A stretch of DNA of 64,000 bases from JAPPHA01 sp963662815 (lineage in GTDB: Bacteria; Pseudomonadota; Alphaproteobacteria; Rhodobacterales; Rhodobacteraceae), in contig CAXXWA010000040.1 in the NCBI GenBank assembly GCA_963662815.2, positions 186,001 to 250,000 on the forward strand, given 5' to 3'. This document shows, piece after piece, positions 54,249 through 62,247 of this stretch. The translations under genes and the position numbers were made by a program. The notes below the pieces were generated by a model that was given only the letters and a program-made list of their open reading frames with translations, was not told where the DNA came from and did not search any database. Positions within the stretch are counted from its first letter, which is position 1. Every line of letters begins with the position of its first letter.

Positions 54249-54513
54249 GGCCGGTTTCCGGAATCTGCGCTTTCGTCATGGAGAAAGGAGCCGATGACGG
54301 CGCTGTGCAAGAGCTGCCTGGCCAAGCGCATGACTGGCGCTTTCTTCCCAAGGCCGTCCTTCCGCAGCTTCCCTTTCCGACAACGGATCCGATGGTCTAA
54401 TGCTCGCCGGGGCATCCCTTCGCCAAGGGCGCGAAAGAAGGATTCCCGACTGAAGCCGTCATGAAATCGACGGTCGCGCTTTGGGTCCCGTCGCATGTCG
54501 GTTACCTGCGGAA
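54249..54513. repeat. Direct repeat 2, right copy (265 bp)
   Basis: Second copy, matching 53867-54131 at every base read. No inverted terminal ends are evident, so an insertion sequence is not the obvious cause; it looks like a tandem duplication of a 382-base unit. Confidence 0.95.
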
Positions 54514-55203
54514 AGGCGCCAGGAACCAGCGGTTCGTTCGTCCTCCCGACGCCTTCGCGGGATCAATTCTTCCGCATCCGCTCCTTCTCTATCCGGCGGA
54601 ATTCGACCGTTTTCATGTCGTCAGCTTGTCCCGCATGGTGCGGAGTCCGCTTCATCTGCGGCATTTCCGCCAGTGATGAAGAAGTTTCCGGATGCGGGCG
54701 CGCGGACCGTGAAACCTGGAAAGCAAAGGGACCGGAACGCTGCACGACCGCGAGTGGGTTGACCGGAGGCAAGAAACCGAGTCGAGAGTGTGCCGCTTCA
54801 TTCGAAAGTGTCCCCGGCTTTGCGAACGGATCGCGGAAAGCCGGCCTTCGAACCGGTCCTGCAACGGGATCGACGCCGGTCGCGAATCCGCCGCATTCCC
54901 TGTCCGCGGGCACAATCGGCGGTCGGCGGAGGCCGCGAACACGAGCCTCGCGAAAAATGAGCGCGGGCGTTCGATGGAGGACTGGCGGGCGGCAAGGCGG
55001 TCATCTCCGTCCAGGGCCTGAACCTGTCCGCCCGGTTCGGCCACGCGCGGAACGCTTCGGCAACCGACGGCAACGACCTGCCAGTTCCTCGCGGCGCAAA
55101 GCAAACTTGCATCGTTCCGATGATCTCGAGTCCTGTACAGCGAGTCCTTGTCACGGCGCGCGCCTGATGGCAGGGAAACATGCAGCCGAAGGAACGATGC
55201 CGA
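54514..55203. other. Gene-free stretch upstream of rlmB
   Basis: Nearly 700 bases with several open frames on both strands but no recognisable motif. The translated sequences are arginine-, proline- and serine-rich as expected from GC-rich non-coding DNA. It may be further debris of the rearranged region. The rlmB promoter should be at the right end. Confidence 0.5.
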
Positions 55204-55965
55204 ATGTCCAAATCGATTCATGGTCCGCGCGAGGGCCGGGCGACATTCTGGATTTTCGGGGTGCACGCTGTACGAGCGGCACTCTTCAATACGCGACGCA
55301 CGAAACACAGGCTGGTCGCGACCCGCAATGCGGAACGGCGAATCGCCGATGCCGCGAGGGCCGCCGGCATCGATCCCGAAATCGCGGACTCCCGCAGGTT
55401 TCCCGTGCCTCTCGACCCGCACTCGACGCACCAGGGCGTCGCCGTCGAGGTCGAACCGCTCAGCTGGGACGGCATGAGCGAAATCTGCGACCCGCGCGGA
55501 TGTGCTCCGGTCGCCCTGTTGCTCGACCGCGTCAGCGACCCCCGCAACACGGGCGCCGTGCTGAGGTCCGCGCGCGTATTCGGCGCACGCGCGGTGATCG
55601 CGCCGCGCCGACATTCCGCACCTGAATCCGGCGCCCTTGCGAAGTCCGCATCAGGCGCGCTTGAACTGATTCCCTACCTGCGCGTGGCCAACCTCGCCGC
55701 CGCAATGCGTTCGCTCGCGGACGAGGGATACATTCTCGCCGGTCTGGATGCCGGTGCCGAGACTCCCCTCGAGGAGGCGATTCCGGCAAATGGCCCGGTC
55801 GCGGTCGTCCTTGGTTCCGAAGGAAAGGGACTCCGCGAACTCACGCGCAGATCCTGTCATGTCCTTGCTCGCATCGGCTGCGGCGGACAGTCCGGATCGC
55901 TGAACGTTTCGAATGCGGCGGCGGTTTCGCTCTATTGCGTCGCGGGACGACGCCAAACCGCCTGA
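55204..55965 (+). CDS. rlmB: 23S rRNA (guanosine-2'-O)-methyltransferase RlmB-like, SpoU family
   Basis: 253 residues from the ATG at 55204. N-terminal substrate-binding domain begins FWIFGVHAVRAALFNTRR. SPOUT catalytic domain motifs: LLLDRVSDPRNTGAVLRSAR (motif 1), VAVVLGSEGKGLRELTRRSC (motif 2) and SGSLNVSNAAAVSLY (motif 3), forming the knotted SAM site. RlmB methylates G2251 in the peptidyl-transferase P loop. Close TrmH-type paralogues are the alternative. The frame is intact. Confidence 0.92.
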   Translation: MSKSIHGPREGRATFWIFGVHAVRAALFNTRRTKHRLVATRNAERRIADAARAAGIDPEIADSRRFPVPLDPHSTHQGVAVEVEPLSWDGMSEICDPRGCAPVALLLDRVSDPRNTGAVLRSARVFGARAVIAPRRHSAPESGALAKSASGALELIPYLRVANLAAAMRSLADEGYILAGLDAGAETPLEEAIPANGPVAVVLGSEGKGLRELTRRSCHVLARIGCGGQSGSLNVSNAAAVSLYCVAGRRQTA

Positions 55966-56073
55966 AGAACGCAAGAATCCGCATCCGGAATTCACGAACT
56001 CTTGAGCGGGGTGGCGGGCGCGACCGGCATGCACTAGAGTTCCGGCATGACGAAGGAAACCGGAGTCCGCCCA

Positions 56074-56520
56074 ATGCTCACGCGTAGATGCACGCTCATT
56101 CTCGCCGGCGCCGCACTCGCCGTCCCGGCCTTGGCGGACGCCGCTCAACCGGAGGTATTCGCGGAAGGCGGCGCGGCGATCAACGGTTATGATCCGGTCG
56201 CGTATTTCGAGCTGAAGGGCCCGGTCAAGGGGACGAGCGAGTTCAGCCTGTCGTGGAATGGCGCAACCTGGCACTTCGCAAGCGCCGCAAACAGGGATCT
56301 CTTCGAGGCGGACCCGGAAGCCCATGCGCCGCAGTACGGCGGCTATTGCGCCTATGCAGTTTCGCGTGGGTACACGGCCTCTACCGACCCTGACGCCTGG
56401 TCAGTCCACGACGGCAAGCTGTACCTGAACTACAACCGGCTCGTGCGCGCGCTCTGGTCGCGCGACATTCCCGGAAACATCGCGAACGGGGACGCAAACT
56501 GGCCGGGAGTTCTGAAGTAG
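56074..56520 (+). CDS. YHS-domain exported protein
   Basis: 148 residues from the ATG at 56074, chosen because it gives a clean signal peptide (MLTRRCTLILAGAALAVPAL ADA) after a GGAGT site; the ATG at 56047 would add nine. The mature part is a YHS-type domain: INGYDPVAYFELKGPVKGTS, WHFASAANRDLFEADPEAHA and PQYGGYCAYAVSRG with the single cysteine. YHS domains often bind metal or occur with metal-stress genes. It lies a few kb from the bufferin operon but is not part of it. Function unknown. Confidence 0.8.
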   Translation: MLTRRCTLILAGAALAVPALADAAQPEVFAEGGAAINGYDPVAYFELKGPVKGTSEFSLSWNGATWHFASAANRDLFEADPEAHAPQYGGYCAYAVSRGYTASTDPDAWSVHDGKLYLNYNRLVRALWSRDIPGNIANGDANWPGVLK

Positions 56521-56557
56521 GCGCATCCGGCCAAGTTCAAGCGAAGAACCGTACGCA

Positions 56558-57040
56558 ATGCCGGAGAAACCGACCGACGCCTTCCTGAGAAGAGTACTTT
56601 CGGAAACCAGGACCATTGCCTGCGTCGGCGTTTCCCTGAACCCGGTGAGACCGTCGTACTTCGTCGCGCGCTACCTGCACTTGCGCGGATACCATGTCAT
56701 TCCGGTCAATCCCGCATATGCCGGCGGGGACTTTTTCGGGAAACCGATTTACGGCGCGCTCCGAGCGATACCCGGCGACGTATCGGTGGACATGGTGGAC
56801 ATCTTTCGGCGTCCGGAGTTCATTCCCGACATTGTTGCGGAGGCAATCGATTCCCTTTCCCCCGCCCTCAAGACCGTTTGGATGCAGGTCGGCATTCAGC
56901 ACGCGGCGGCGGCCGCCACCGCGGAATCGGCCGGGCTGCAGGTTGTCCAGGACAGGTGTCCCAAGATAGAGCACCAGCGGCTTTACGGAGAGCTCCGGAA
57001 AATGGGATTCAACACCGGCATCATCTCCTCGCAACTCTGA
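56558..57040 (+). CDS. CoA-binding domain protein (YccU type)
   Basis: 160 residues. Rossmann-like CoA-binding fold: TIACVGVSLNPVRPSYFVAR (glycine-rich loop), YHVIPVNPAYAGGDFFGKPI, VDMVDIFRRPEFIPDIVAEA and VWMQVGIQHAAAAATAESAG, ending QDRCPKIEH. Members of about 140-160 residues are common and often precede metY in alphaproteobacteria; the biochemical role is not established. metY starts 137 bases downstream on the same strand. Confidence 0.88.
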   Translation: MPEKPTDAFLRRVLSETRTIACVGVSLNPVRPSYFVARYLHLRGYHVIPVNPAYAGGDFFGKPIYGALRAIPGDVSVDMVDIFRRPEFIPDIVAEAIDSLSPALKTVWMQVGIQHAAAAATAESAGLQVVQDRCPKIEHQRLYGELRKMGFNTGIISSQL

Positions 57041-57177
57041 CGGAGCGCTTCCCTTGCGGCGGACGGTTCCCGGAATTGCTTTACACGTGCCGAAATTGGC
57101 TTTATTCACCGCGTCCCCCGGCGGACGGGACCACCGTGACCGGAAAATACAGAGAATGCTCAGGAGGATTGCGGGAA

Positions 57178-58470
57178 ATGGACACCACGGCGACATACGG
57201 GTTCGATACGCTGCAGATACATGCCGGTTCCCGGCCCGACCCGGCGACCGGCGCGCGCCAGACGCCCGTTTACCAGAACATTGCGTATGTCTTCAAGGAT
57301 ACCGACCATGCCGCAGCACTCTTCAATCTTCAGGAAGTCGGCTACATATACTCGCGCCTGACCAATCCCACGGTTGCCGTTCTGCAGGAACGCGTCGCGA
57401 CCCTCGAGGCGGGCGCGGGCGGCGTCGCCTGCTCGTCGGGGCATGCGGCACAGATCATGGCGCTCTTTCCGCTGATGTCGTCCGGTGACGACATCGTCGT
57501 GTCGACCCGGCTCTACGGAGGGACCGTCACCCAGTTCAGCCACACGATCCGGCGTTTCGGGTGGCGCGCCGCCTTCGTCGATTTCGAGGATCTCTCCGCG
57601 GTCAGGCGCGCCATAGGGAGCCGCACCAAGGCGATCTTCTGCGAAAGCATCTGCAACCCCGGGGGTTACGTCACCGACCTTCCGGCAATTGCGGAAATTG
57701 CGGACGAAGCCGGCATCCCCCTCGTCGTCGACAATACGAGCGCAACGCCGTATCTCTGCCGCCCGATCGAACACGGCGCAACGATCGTCGTCCACTCGAC
57801 CACCAAGTATCTTTCCGGCAACGGCACCAGCATGGGCGGCTTGATCGTCGACAGCGGAAAGTTCGACTGGTCCGAGAGCGGAAAGTTTCCGTCCCTGAGC
57901 GAACCGGAACCCGCGTATCACGGCCTCAAGTTTCACGAAACGTTCGGAAACCTGGCCTATACGCTTCACGGTCACGCGGTCGGGCTTCGCGATCTCGGGA
58001 TGTGCCAATCTCCGCAGAACGCCTTCATTACGCTGCTCGGGATCGAAACTCTGAGCCTTCGCATGGAACGGCATGTAAGCAACACGGTCGCCGTCGCGGA
58101 ATGGCTCGAAAAGGACTCGAGAGTCGGGGCGGTGACCTACGCGGGCCTCGCATCGTCCCCCTACGCCGAACGCGTCCAGCGACTGTACCCCAAGGGGGCC
58201 AGCGCCCTGTTTACCTTCGAGGTCAAGGGCGGATACGATGCCTGCCTCAAGCTGGTCGAAAGCCTGAGGATCTTCAGCCATGTGGCGAACCTGGGCGACA
58301 CCCGCTCGATCGTCACCCACTCCGCGTCAACGACTCACCGTCAGCTCACGCGCGAGCAGCAGGAAGCAGCCGGCGCCGCCCCGGATGTCGTTCGCCTGTC
58401 TATCGGCATCGAGGACGCGGACGATCTGATCCGGGACCTCGATCAGGCGCTTGCCAAAGCGTCCGCATAG
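57178..58470 (+). CDS. metY: O-acetylhomoserine aminocarboxypropyltransferase (sulfhydrylase)
   Basis: 430 residues from the ATG at 57178, with ribosome site AGGAGG 10 bases upstream. Cys/Met-metabolism PLP fold: FDTLQIHAGSRPDPATGARQ TPVYQN, YSRLTNPTVAVLQERVATLE, and the PLP lysine in VVHSTTKYLSGNGTSMGG (Lys210). The C-terminus has LGDTRSIVTHSASTTHRQLT. Makes homocysteine from O-acetylhomoserine and sulphide, supporting methionine synthesis. The length fits MetY rather than the shorter MetZ/CGS group. Confidence 0.95.
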   Translation: MDTTATYGFDTLQIHAGSRPDPATGARQTPVYQNIAYVFKDTDHAAALFNLQEVGYIYSRLTNPTVAVLQERVATLEAGAGGVACSSGHAAQIMALFPLMSSGDDIVVSTRLYGGTVTQFSHTIRRFGWRAAFVDFEDLSAVRRAIGSRTKAIFCESICNPGGYVTDLPAIAEIADEAGIPLVVDNTSATPYLCRPIEHGATIVVHSTTKYLSGNGTSMGGLIVDSGKFDWSESGKFPSLSEPEPAYHGLKFHETFGNLAYTLHGHAVGLRDLGMCQSPQNAFITLLGIETLSLRMERHVSNTVAVAEWLEKDSRVGAVTYAGLASSPYAERVQRLYPKGASALFTFEVKGGYDACLKLVESLRIFSHVANLGDTRSIVTHSASTTHRQLTREQQEAAGAAPDVVRLSIGIEDADDLIRDLDQALAKASA

Positions 58471-58560
58471 GAAGCGTCGAGGATCTCCGTTCCGGCGCAT
58501 CGGTCGCCAGCAGACTACAGGCCGCCGTGCGGCCGAAATTCTCGGCGCACCCTTGTCGAG

Positions 58561-58575
58561 ACGGCGTCACGCCGT
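58561..58575 (+). promoter_or_regulatory. Palindrome in the bufferin operon leader
   Basis: Perfect inverted repeat ACGGCG-TCA-CGCCGT about 110 bases before bufA, directly followed by TATAAA. It could be an operator, a small terminator of metY transcripts or a leader hairpin. No ECF-type promoter could be assigned with confidence. Confidence 0.35.
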
Positions 58576-58684
58576 ATAAACAAGTCGTGACATCGCCGCC
58601 TCGCGGGTGGCATTGGTAGTTTTGGCCGCCTACTGGTGGCGCGGTCCGGGAACCGGACGGGCCAGAACACATCAGGAGAAACTC

Positions 58685-58990
58685 ATGTCGAACATCACGA
58701 TCAGAAACATCGCCGTGGCCACGGCGGTTGCATCGGCGCTCGCGGCACATGCCGTACCTGTCGCTGCACAGGAAAACGAGAAGTGCTACGGCGTATCGCT
58801 GGCCGGCGAGAACGACTGTGCCGCAGGTCCGGGAACAACCTGCGCAGGATCCTCGACCGTTGACTATCAGGGCAACGCCTGGACGCTTGTTCCGAAGGGA
58901 ACATGCGCCGACATCGAACTTCCCGCACAGGCCGACGGGACGCCGCGAGCGGGGTCGCTCAAGCCACTGGAACGCGACCTTCCGGCCTGA
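58685..58990 (+). CDS. bufA: Bufferin precursor peptide, DUF2282 (BufA1-type)
   Basis: 101 residues from the ATG at 58685 (ribosome site AGGAGA). Signal peptide to about residue 29 (MSNITIRNIAVATAVASALA AHAVPVAAQ), then the DUF2282 core with four cysteines (Cys34, 45, 53, 74) in EKCYGVSLAGENDCAAGPGT, TTCAGSS and LVPKGTC. Bufferins are exported RiPP peptides whose cysteines are modified by an MNIO enzyme (to 5-thiooxazole) and that bind copper in the periplasm. First gene of bufA-bufB-bufC-bufD, 77 bases before bufB. Confidence 0.92.
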   Translation: MSNITIRNIAVATAVASALAAHAVPVAAQENEKCYGVSLAGENDCAAGPGTTCAGSSTVDYQGNAWTLVPKGTCADIELPAQADGTPRAGSLKPLERDLPA

Positions 58991-59067
58991 CCCCCGGTCC
59001 CCATCCACAGGTACGGGCCGCCGGCAACAGGACGCCGGCGGTTCGTTGCATCGAGCGCAAGCAAACA

Positions 59068-59952
59068 ATGGACGGAACCGGCCGCAACCCTTCCGGCATT
59101 CCGCCGGCCCCGGGCGTCGGGTACAAACCGCAACATCATGATGCCCTGCTTGCAGGCGGCCACGAGGCGGCGTGGGTCGAGATTCACGCAGAAAACTACA
59201 TGGGTGACGGCGGCCCTGCGATTTCCCGGCTGGCTGCGATCCGGGAGGCATTGCCGGTTTCATGCCACGGCGTGGGTCTTTCGATCGGCGGCGAGCGGAA
59301 TCTCGACCGGAAGCACCTTGCCCGTCTCCGCGCGCTCGTCGACTGGCTACGGCCAAGCCTGTTCTCCGAACATCTCGCCTGGTCAACGCATGAGGGCGGA
59401 TTCCTGAACGACCTTCTGCCGCTGCCGTACAATGCGACGACCCTTTCCCGCGTTGCGGACCATGTCGACGAGGTCCAGAACGCGTTGGGTCGGAAAATGC
59501 TCCTCGAGAACCCGTCTAACTACGTGTCGTTCGCGGAAACGACGATGTCGGAATGCGAGTTTCTCGAAGAAATCGTTTCGCGCACCGGTTGCGGGCTGCT
59601 GCTCGACATCAACAACGTCTTCGTATCGGCCGCGAATCAGCGTTTCGAAGCAATGTCGTACATCGAGAGCTTCCCCCTGCACCGGGTCGAAGAAATTCAT
59701 CTAGGCGGCCATGAACGTGATGAAGACGAGACCGGATCAACGCTCCTGATCGACAGCCACAGCAGGCCCGTGGTCGATCCTGTCTGGGAACTATACGCGC
59801 ATGTCGTCGACCGCATGGGCGCAACCCCGACCCTGATCGAATGGGACAACGAGGTTCCGGAGTGGGCGGCACTCGCGGCGGAAGCCGCGCGCGCCGCGCG
59901 CATCCTGGGGTTGCCGAATGCGCCGGAGCATGCGCAGGCAACAGCCGCATGA
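59068..59952 (+). CDS. bufB: MNIO-family bufferin maturase, DUF692
   Basis: 294 residues from the ATG at 59068. TIM-barrel of the multinuclear non-heme iron-dependent oxidative enzymes: GVGYKPQHHDALLAGGHEAA, VEIHAENYMGDGGPAI, PVSCHGVGLSIGG, LFSEHLAWS, MLLENPSNYVSF, GLLLDINNVFVSA and VEEIHLGGHE. These hold the His/Asp/Glu/Asn iron ligands. It oxidises cysteines of the precursor with BufC as partner. Its stop overlaps bufC (ATGA). Confidence 0.93.
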   Translation: MDGTGRNPSGIPPAPGVGYKPQHHDALLAGGHEAAWVEIHAENYMGDGGPAISRLAAIREALPVSCHGVGLSIGGERNLDRKHLARLRALVDWLRPSLFSEHLAWSTHEGGFLNDLLPLPYNATTLSRVADHVDEVQNALGRKMLLENPSNYVSFAETTMSECEFLEEIVSRTGCGLLLDINNVFVSAANQRFEAMSYIESFPLHRVEEIHLGGHERDEDETGSTLLIDSHSRPVVDPVWELYAHVVDRMGATPTLIEWDNEVPEWAALAAEAARAARILGLPNAPEHAQATAA

Positions 59953-60728
59953 CTCAGGACAGTTTCGCCCGTGCGATTCTCGATCCGTCGTTGCCGGTGC
60001 CTGAAGGCATCCTGACACCCACAGGCGATCCTGCGCGAAAGCGGTTCAACGTCTACCGCAACAACGTCATCGTTAGCCTGGTCGACGCGCTTGCAGACGG
60101 ATTCCCGGTCGTCAAAAAACTTGTCGGGGATGCTTTTTTCCGGGCAATGGCGCGCGACCATGCTCGGGCGCATCCGCCCCGGACCCCTCTCATGTTCCAG
60201 TACGGCGACTGCTTCCCGAACTTCATTGCCGGTTACGAACCCGCCCGTTCGCTTCCCTATCTCGCAGACGTGGCGCGCCTCGAAAGGGCCGTGCAGGAGG
60301 CCCTTCACGCAGGCGATGCGGATCCCTGCGCCCCGGATCGTCTGGGGGAAATTCCCGACGCCATGCTCGATACGACCGTCCTCCGGCTGTTGCCGTCAAT
60401 GCGAGTCGTGGCCTCTCCCCACCCCGTCCTGTCGATCTGGCGCGCCAACACCAGTCCGGAAAGGATCGAAATTCCTCCCCGGGGCGAGGACGTGGTTGTG
60501 GCCAGGCCGGCACTTGAACCGGAACTGCGGCCGCTGCCCCCGGGCGGCGCAATATTCCTGGAAGCGATCGGTTCGGGTGCCACTCTCGGCGGCGCAACGG
60601 AGCTTGCGGCGGAAGTCCCGGACTTCGACCTCGCCGAATCAATTGGCATCATGCTCGGCGCTCGCCTGATCACGCAAGTCGCAACAAAGGAAATCCCTCA
60701 CGATGAGAATGCTGCTCTCACTGCATAA
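59949..60728 (+). CDS. bufC: Bufferin maturation partner, DUF2063/HvfC-BufC N-terminal domain
   Basis: 259 residues from the ATG overlapping the bufB stop. The N-terminal DUF2063 domain is clear: RFNVYRNNVIVSLVDALADG FPVVKKLVGDAFF, then YGDCFPNFIAGYEPARSLPY LADVARLE. The C-terminal half (from VVASPHPVLSIWRAN) is the less conserved peptide-recognition part. It forms the RiPP-recognition partner of the MNIO enzyme. Overlaps bufD by 26 bases. Confidence 0.9.
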   Translation: MTQDSFARAILDPSLPVPEGILTPTGDPARKRFNVYRNNVIVSLVDALADGFPVVKKLVGDAFFRAMARDHARAHPPRTPLMFQYGDCFPNFIAGYEPARSLPYLADVARLERAVQEALHAGDADPCAPDRLGEIPDAMLDTTVLRLLPSMRVVASPHPVLSIWRANTSPERIEIPPRGEDVVVARPALEPELRPLPPGGAIFLEAIGSGATLGGATELAAEVPDFDLAESIGIMLGARLITQVATKEIPHDENAALTA

Positions 60729-61236
60729 CAACCTGGTTTCCCGCATTGACTGCAGCGGCGGCGACCACGCCCTCGCGACGTTCGCGCGGTTCGTCTTCGC
60801 GGCGGTCCTCCTCAGGTTCTTCTGGGCATCCGCCGCGACCAAGCTCGACGGGCCGTTCAGCCCGTCCGTCGGCGCCTACGCGCAGATACTTCCCCGCAAG
60901 TTCGAAGCTGTTGGATACGACCCGTCAGCGTTATCGACCCTTGACGCGCTGATCGTCGTCGCCGGAACGTACAGCGAGTTCATCCTGCCCTTCCTCATCG
61001 TCGCCGGCTTCCTGACGCGACTGGCTTCGCTCGGCATGATCGGCTTCGTCATCGTCATGTCCGTTGTCGACATCGTCGGTCACGGTGCGGATTCGGCGAC
61101 TATCGGAACGCTCTTCGACCGGCATTCCGGGTCGCTGATCATGGACCAGCGACTTCTCTGGGCGGCACTTCTTCTCTTTCTCTTCATCAAGGGCGCCGGA
61201 CCGTACTCGGTCGATCGCGTGTTCGGGGTAAAGTGA
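60703..61236 (+). CDS. bufD: DoxX-family membrane protein of the bufferin operon
   Basis: 177 residues, four membrane segments (about 25-47, 83-100, 105-125 and 148-165). DoxX features: ARFVFAAVLLRFFWASAATK at the start, EFILPFLIVAGFLTRLASLG, and DQRLLWAALLLFLFIKGAGP YSVDRVF at the end. DoxX proteins often accompany MNIO maturation genes; a role in redox or metal handling at the membrane is inferred. It ends the operon. Confidence 0.9.
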   Translation: MRMLLSLHNNLVSRIDCSGGDHALATFARFVFAAVLLRFFWASAATKLDGPFSPSVGAYAQILPRKFEAVGYDPSALSTLDALIVVAGTYSEFILPFLIVAGFLTRLASLGMIGFVIVMSVVDIVGHGADSATIGTLFDRHSGSLIMDQRLLWAALLLFLFIKGAGPYSVDRVFGVK

Positions 61237-61428
61237 GCGTTCGCCGCATGGACCGATGAATGCGCGCCGATTCCCGAAAGCCGCGCCGGAGAAACCCCTC
61301 CACAACCCCTGGCGCCATGCCGGCCGGCACGCCGCAGCCACCGCGCGCGGACCAGGCCGCAAAACCCCGGACAGATTCCTGAACTTCGGCGAGGCGAACG
61401 CCGGACCCGCGTTGGACAGGGAGGCGGA

Positions 61429-62247
61429 ATGCTGCTGCACTTGATCGCGATCTACACCGGGAACATGGTTCCCCGCGGGCCAGGACAAGTGCGTTCGGGA
61501 GCGCGCGGTAACCGGCCCGCCACACTGGCTGTGGCGGTCGCCGCGCTCCTCGCGGTCGCCCAAGCATCCCATGCGGCGACAGGTGAATCGCTCGCTTCTC
61601 CGCACGCGGACAATGCTGCGGCCGCCGCATTCCGTGGACTGCCGGATTCCGCAGCGGAGTCGCGCCGGAACGTCTGGTTTCGGATTGCCCAAGCCTCGCC
61701 TCCGGGCGGCTCTACGGCAGCGGGTCCAGACGCTGTGGCCGCCATTCGTCCGCGTCCGCGGCAGGTCGGCGACTTGGCGGCGGGCGCCGACGGCAGCGGA
61801 GGGGGACAACCGGTCTTTGCGTTGCCGACGGCCCGCCCTGCGCCGCGACCGGAGCATGTCGTTGCCAGAGCCGCCGAAATCCGGCGGCGGCCGACGGCCG
61901 TCGCTCCCGGAGAGCGACCGAGGCCGAGGCCGGCGGGGCTTCTGGAGGCGTATGTGAAGCGGCAGGTCGAGGTGGACGCATCCGCGCGCCGCAACGGGAG
62001 GAGCGCCGCTTCCGACATCGGCAGCGCGGCCGTCTATCCCGTGCGCATGGCCAAGAACCGGATGACCATCGTCAGCATCTCGGGCAAGGCGCCGGAAAGG
62101 CGCGCGATCGTGCGGCTTCCGAGCGGACGCTACCTTCCAGTCAAATCCGGCCAGACCGTGGGAGGATGGCGTGTTGCGGAGATCACCGGATCGTCAATTC
62201 TTCTCGTGAGCGGCAACCGGAGACGGACCCTTCAGTTTCCGGACTGA
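61429..62247 (+). CDS. Exported or membrane-anchored protein of unknown function
   Basis: 272 residues from the ATG at 61429 (ribosome site GGGAGG). N-terminal hydrophobic stretch (PATLAVAVAALLAVAQASHA A) suggests export; a long Ala/Pro/Arg-rich linker follows (about 55-200). The last ~70 residues are a compact beta domain: RMTIVSISGKAPERRAIVRL PSGRYLPVKSGQTVGGWRVA EITGSSILLV. This C-terminal pattern recurs in Rhodobacterales-type proteins and recalls PilP/GspC HR domains. Overlaps the convergent gene by 16 bases. Confidence 0.65.
   Translation: MLLHLIAIYTGNMVPRGPGQVRSGARGNRPATLAVAVAALLAVAQASHAATGESLASPHADNAAAAAFRGLPDSAAESRRNVWFRIAQASPPGGSTAAGPDAVAAIRPRPRQVGDLAAGADGSGGGQPVFALPTARPAPRPEHVVARAAEIRRRPTAVAPGERPRPRPAGLLEAYVKRQVEVDASARRNGRSAASDIGSAAVYPVRMAKNRMTIVSISGKAPERRAIVRLPSGRYLPVKSGQTVGGWRVAEITGSSILLVSGNRRRTLQFPD

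Noticed and set aside
53254..54351. N-terminal extension giving an 892-residue oxidoreductase
   Set aside because: The extension translates repeat sequence with no family similarity; the ATG at 53253 begins right at the conserved dinucleotide motif.
53240..54513. CRISPR array
   Set aside because: Repeat units are 86-265 bases, only two copies each, with no short regularly spaced repeats; no cas genes are present in the window.
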